Assembly: GCA_947175225.1 (NCBI GenBank)
Contig: CAMWLX010000032.1
Coordinates: forward strand, 1-16,798
From: an uncultured Porphyromonadaceae bacterium
GTDB taxonomy: Bacteria; Bacteroidota; Bacteroidia; Bacteroidales; Muribaculaceae
Direction of reading: 5' to 3'
DNA length: 16,798 nt
Within the stretch, counting starts at the first letter, position 1; the number at the start of each line of letters is the position of its first letter. This document shows positions 14,752 through 16,798 of this stretch, in pieces. Both the position numbers and the translations under genes were made by a program. Under the pieces are notes generated by a model. The model was not told the DNA's origin. It worked only from the letters and a program-made list of their open reading frames with translations, and searched no databases.

Positions 14752-15450
14752 CTACAATAAGTTCTTAATTTTGATAACGTCATCCTCTGTAATATTGGCT
14801 AACTCCAACACCTCTTTTTCTTGAAAGCCTTTTGAAAGCAGCCTTTTAGCGAATATAACCTTTTCTCTAAGTATGATATCCGCATTATCATTCTTTCTCT
14901 GTCGAGTCACAGAATGTTTTAATTTCCCAATGACAAAGTTGAATTCAAGTGATGATTGTGTTTCGGTCGTTTCGAGATCAGGCATAATTAAGTCTGCAAG
15001 AATATCGCCGATTCGCTTCATTCCAATCTTCTTATCTTGCTGAGACTCCGTATCATGGACCTCCAAAAGACGATGTTTCAACTCTCTTACTTCCGCAAAG
15101 GTATTTACAATCGCCAACGTTGTTTGTGTTGCTATAGGACTTTTCAATATGGTAGCAAGCATATATAAACCTTTCTCGGTAAAGGCTTTTGGCAAATATT
15201 TGGGATGATGTCCTCTACCTACCGGGGATTCTAAGGTCAAAAATTTTGACCTTAGAACATTCCATTCTTCCTTAGTGAGCTCATAGACAAATCCTTGTGG
15301 AAACTTTTCCGGATTATTTTTAACAGCTTGGTTTATAACCTTAGTTTCTACTCCATAGAGTTTAGCGACATCTGAAGCCAAAATAACATCCTGACCTCTT
15401 AATGACACCAATGTCTCCTTAACTTGTTCAACTCTTATAATTCCAGTCAT
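14752..15450 (-). CDS. ORF6N domain protein (DNA-binding, accessory)
   Basis: 232-residue protein with an N-terminal ORF6N (KilA-N-related) domain over about residues 1-90. Diagnostic pieces are IIRVEQVKETLVSLRGQDVILASDVAKLYGVETKVIN split by short gaps, then NPEKFPQGFVYELTKEEW and FTEKGLYMLATILKS. The C-terminal half is helical, with a charged stretch near HDTESQQDKKIG. ORF6N domains occur in phage and bacterial proteins, mostly in mobile or accessory loci, and are thought to bind DNA. I chose ATG at 15450, two bases after the helicase stop, because family members begin a few residues before the VEQ motif. An in-frame ATG at 15474 would add eight residues and overlap the helicase gene by 22 nt. 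Its placement between the SNF2 helicase and DUF4391 interrupts a gene pair usually found together, so it looks like an accessory insertion. Confidence 0.85.
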   Translation of the reverse strand: MTGIIRVEQVKETLVSLRGQDVILASDVAKLYGVETKVINQAVKNNPEKFPQGFVYELTKEEWNVLRSKFLTLESPVGRGHHPKYLPKAFTEKGLYMLATILKSPIATQTTLAIVNTFAEVRELKHRLLEVHDTESQQDKKIGMKRIGDILADLIMPDLETTETQSSLEFNFVIGKLKHSVTRQRKNDNADIILREKVIFAKRLLSKGFQEKEVLELANITEDDVIKIKNLL

Positions 15451-15452
15451 TT

Positions 15453-16798
15453 CTATCGAATAATTAGAAAACATATTAATTCAAAATCATCAAGCCCCTT
15501 GACTTCATTGCCGAACAGTGATCCTGTGTCACCATCAAGAAATGAGAAAAGGTCTGTTGTCTCTTTTGTAGCTATGAGCGAAGATATAGCGTCGCCAAGA
15601 AGTCGTGAGTATGTACCCATCCGTTGGCCGTCGCGAGTCTCAGCGTTGAACTTGCGACAAAGTTCTGAAATTGGTTCAGATTTACCGCGACATAATTGAC
15701 GCATACGGTCAAGCATCCCTTTAGGGTCAAGATGATTGACTATAACTTCGGAGTCTTGCGATATGTAGACCATATAGAACGGATGCAGGCGGTTCTTACG
15801 GTCGATATTGATTTCGTTATTGCGGTTCTTCAATACGAAAATCACACCTTTGGGGGCATCCTTACTTGTGGGGGTAATCGCATGAAGTCCCATAGGTGTA
15901 TGCTCAATGTCAACGTCGCTTCGCATATATTCAAGCAGGTCAAGGCGAAACTCATTAAGTCCTAAGTCCATGATAGATACGCCTGTATTCATCTCCTCAA
16001 TATCGACAACTTCTTCTTTAAGACGTTCCAACTGATCACGACGATATTTTAGATCTCCCTGTTCTTCAACCGATAATGGATTATCATCACCGGTAGCTGT
16101 GAGAACAGATACTTTCATGCGAGCTTCCACACGTCCTTTGAGGTCAATGTAATCGTCAAGGTCCATATCGGGCCAGAAATTAACAAGCTGAATCCTCTCG
16201 TTTCGGGAGCCAATACGGTCAATTCGACCGAAACGCTGGATTATCCGCACCGGGTTCCAATGTATGTCGTAGTTAATAAGATAGTCGCAATCCTGGAGAT
16301 TCTGTCCTTCCGATATGCAATCAGTGGCAATCAACACGTCAATTTCCTCATTGAGATTTGGATATAACGTAGCTCTGTCTTTCGAGACTGGAGAGAACAG
16401 CGTCAGGACTTTATTGAAATCTAACGCCTCTTTTTTCCCTGCGGGGCCTTGCCTTAGTTTCAATGTAGACCGGGCTTCAATATCTCCGGAAACGAGTGCC
16501 GTATTAAGTCCTGTGCGTTCCTTGATAAGAGGTGCAATATTATCGTAGATATATTGGGCTGTATCAGAAAACGCGGTGAAGACTATGACTTTCTTATTGT
16601 CGCCATTGATAGGATGTGTAAACTTTTCACGGATGACATCAAGAAGCATCTGAAGTTTGCTGTCGTGCTCCGGGGTGATGTCGCCAAGCATGAAAAGGAG
16701 GGTGTTGAGATTGTCAAGGTCTTTTGAAAGATAACCGCGCCATTGGATATAATCCATATCCTCCAAATCAATCTTGGTCTTCTTATTCCCGATGAATA
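15453..16798 (-). CDS. SNF2-type helicase, C-terminal part (gene continues beyond the right edge)
   Basis: The frame is open to the window end (upstream residues FIGNKKTKIDLEDMDY), so the N-terminus and helicase motifs I-III lie outside. What is seen is a RecA-like second helicase domain: KVIVFTAFSDTAQYIYDNI, VLIATDCISEGQNLQDCDYLIN (motif V) and WNPVRIIQRFGRIDRIGS (motif VI, with arginine finger), all at about 16208-16590. About 250 residues of a family-specific C-terminal domain follow, ending in GLDDFELICFLIIR. I recall this ending from full-length members of the SNF2 helicase group that sits upstream of DUF4391 and type III-like mod/res genes; some carry a phospholipase D-like domain at the front. 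The predicted role is ATP-driven DNA translocation or remodelling in the same restriction complex. The visible part has no frameshift. It is the first visible gene of the long - strand run, so the operon promoter is probably outside the window. Confidence 0.88.
   Translation of the reverse strand, partial: FIGNKKTKIDLEDMDYIQWRGYLSKDLDNLNTLLFMLGDITPEHDSKLQMLLDVIREKFTHPINGDNKKVIVFTAFSDTAQYIYDNIAPLIKERTGLNTALVSGDIEARSTLKLRQGPAGKKEALDFNKVLTLFSPVSKDRATLYPNLNEEIDVLIATDCISEGQNLQDCDYLINYDIHWNPVRIIQRFGRIDRIGSRNERIQLVNFWPDMDLDDYIDLKGRVEARMKVSVLTATGDDNPLSVEEQGDLKYRRDQLERLKEEVVDIEEMNTGVSIMDLGLNEFRLDLLEYMRSDVDIEHTPMGLHAITPTSKDAPKGVIFVLKNRNNEINIDRKNRLHPFYMVYISQDSEVIVNHLDPKGMLDRMRQLCRGKSEPISELCRKFNAETRDGQRMGTYSRLLGDAISSLIATKETTDLFSFLDGDTGSLFGNEVKGLDDFELICFLIIR

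Noticed and set aside
11243..16798. BREX or DISARM assignment
   Set aside because: No PglZ, BrxC, DUF1998 or DrmA/B-type genes are seen. Methyltransferase plus Res with PD..ETK and DUF4391 fits type III-like RM better.
1..16798. CRISPR array, tRNA, rRNA or insertion sequence
   Set aside because: No regularly spaced repeats, no cloverleaf or rRNA-like sequence and no transposase frame or terminal inverted repeats with target duplications were found by reading both strands.

Overview
The window looks like part of a defence or accessory island from a Bacteroidales-type bacterium. Three things point there: a moderately AT-rich composition, A-rich translation starts with no clear Shine-Dalgarno, and a promoter at 129-160 that matches the Bacteroidetes sigma consensus (TTTG, 20 nt, TAnnTTTG). 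The ORF6N, RhuM, DUF1016 and AlbA_2 accessory families are also common in that order. The assignment is inference from family composition; no marker gene is present.

Left part (1-1601, + strand): the last codons of an unidentified gene, then a compact transcription unit (promoter 129-160, 51-codon ORF 181-336, intrinsic terminator 363-410), then a T4 Rnl2-type RNA ligase (521-1558) with its own terminator (1569-1601).

Middle scar region (1668-3538, - strand): an intact DUF1016/PDDEXK nuclease gene (1965-3008) sits among broken genes. These are a RhuM gene cut short at 1705, a 59-codon remnant of an AlbA_2 (Schlafen-type) protein at 3054-3233, and a second, frameshifted and stop-containing RhuM remnant at 3230-3411. 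The two RhuM remnants form direct repeats around the nuclease. The truncation point of the first lies at a degenerate 18-nt repeat array.

Right part (3539-16798, - strand): one long co-oriented gene run, entering from beyond the right edge. In order of transcription: SNF2-type helicase (C-terminal part only), ORF6N protein, DUF4391 protein, a 260-residue uncharacterised protein with a HEPN-like motif, type III-like Mod methyltransferase, Fic protein, type III-like Res helicase-nuclease, OLD-family ATPase-TOPRIM nuclease, UvrD-like helicase. Most junctions overlap or nearly touch, so co-transcription and translational coupling are likely. The core (SNF2 helicase, DUF4391, Mod, Res) is a type III-like restriction-modification assembly. 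The last two genes match Gabija (GajA, GajB) in domain order and length. ORF6N, the HEPN-like gene and Fic look like accessory genes inserted at gene junctions.

The most interesting points are the fused architecture (SNF2-assisted type III RM plus Gabija-like pair in one unit), Fic lying exactly between mod and res, the HEPN-like gene between DUF4391 and mod, a textbook beta-clamp-binding peptide at the end of the GajB-like helicase, strong nested palindromes inside mod, and the small promoter-ORF-terminator unit at the left.
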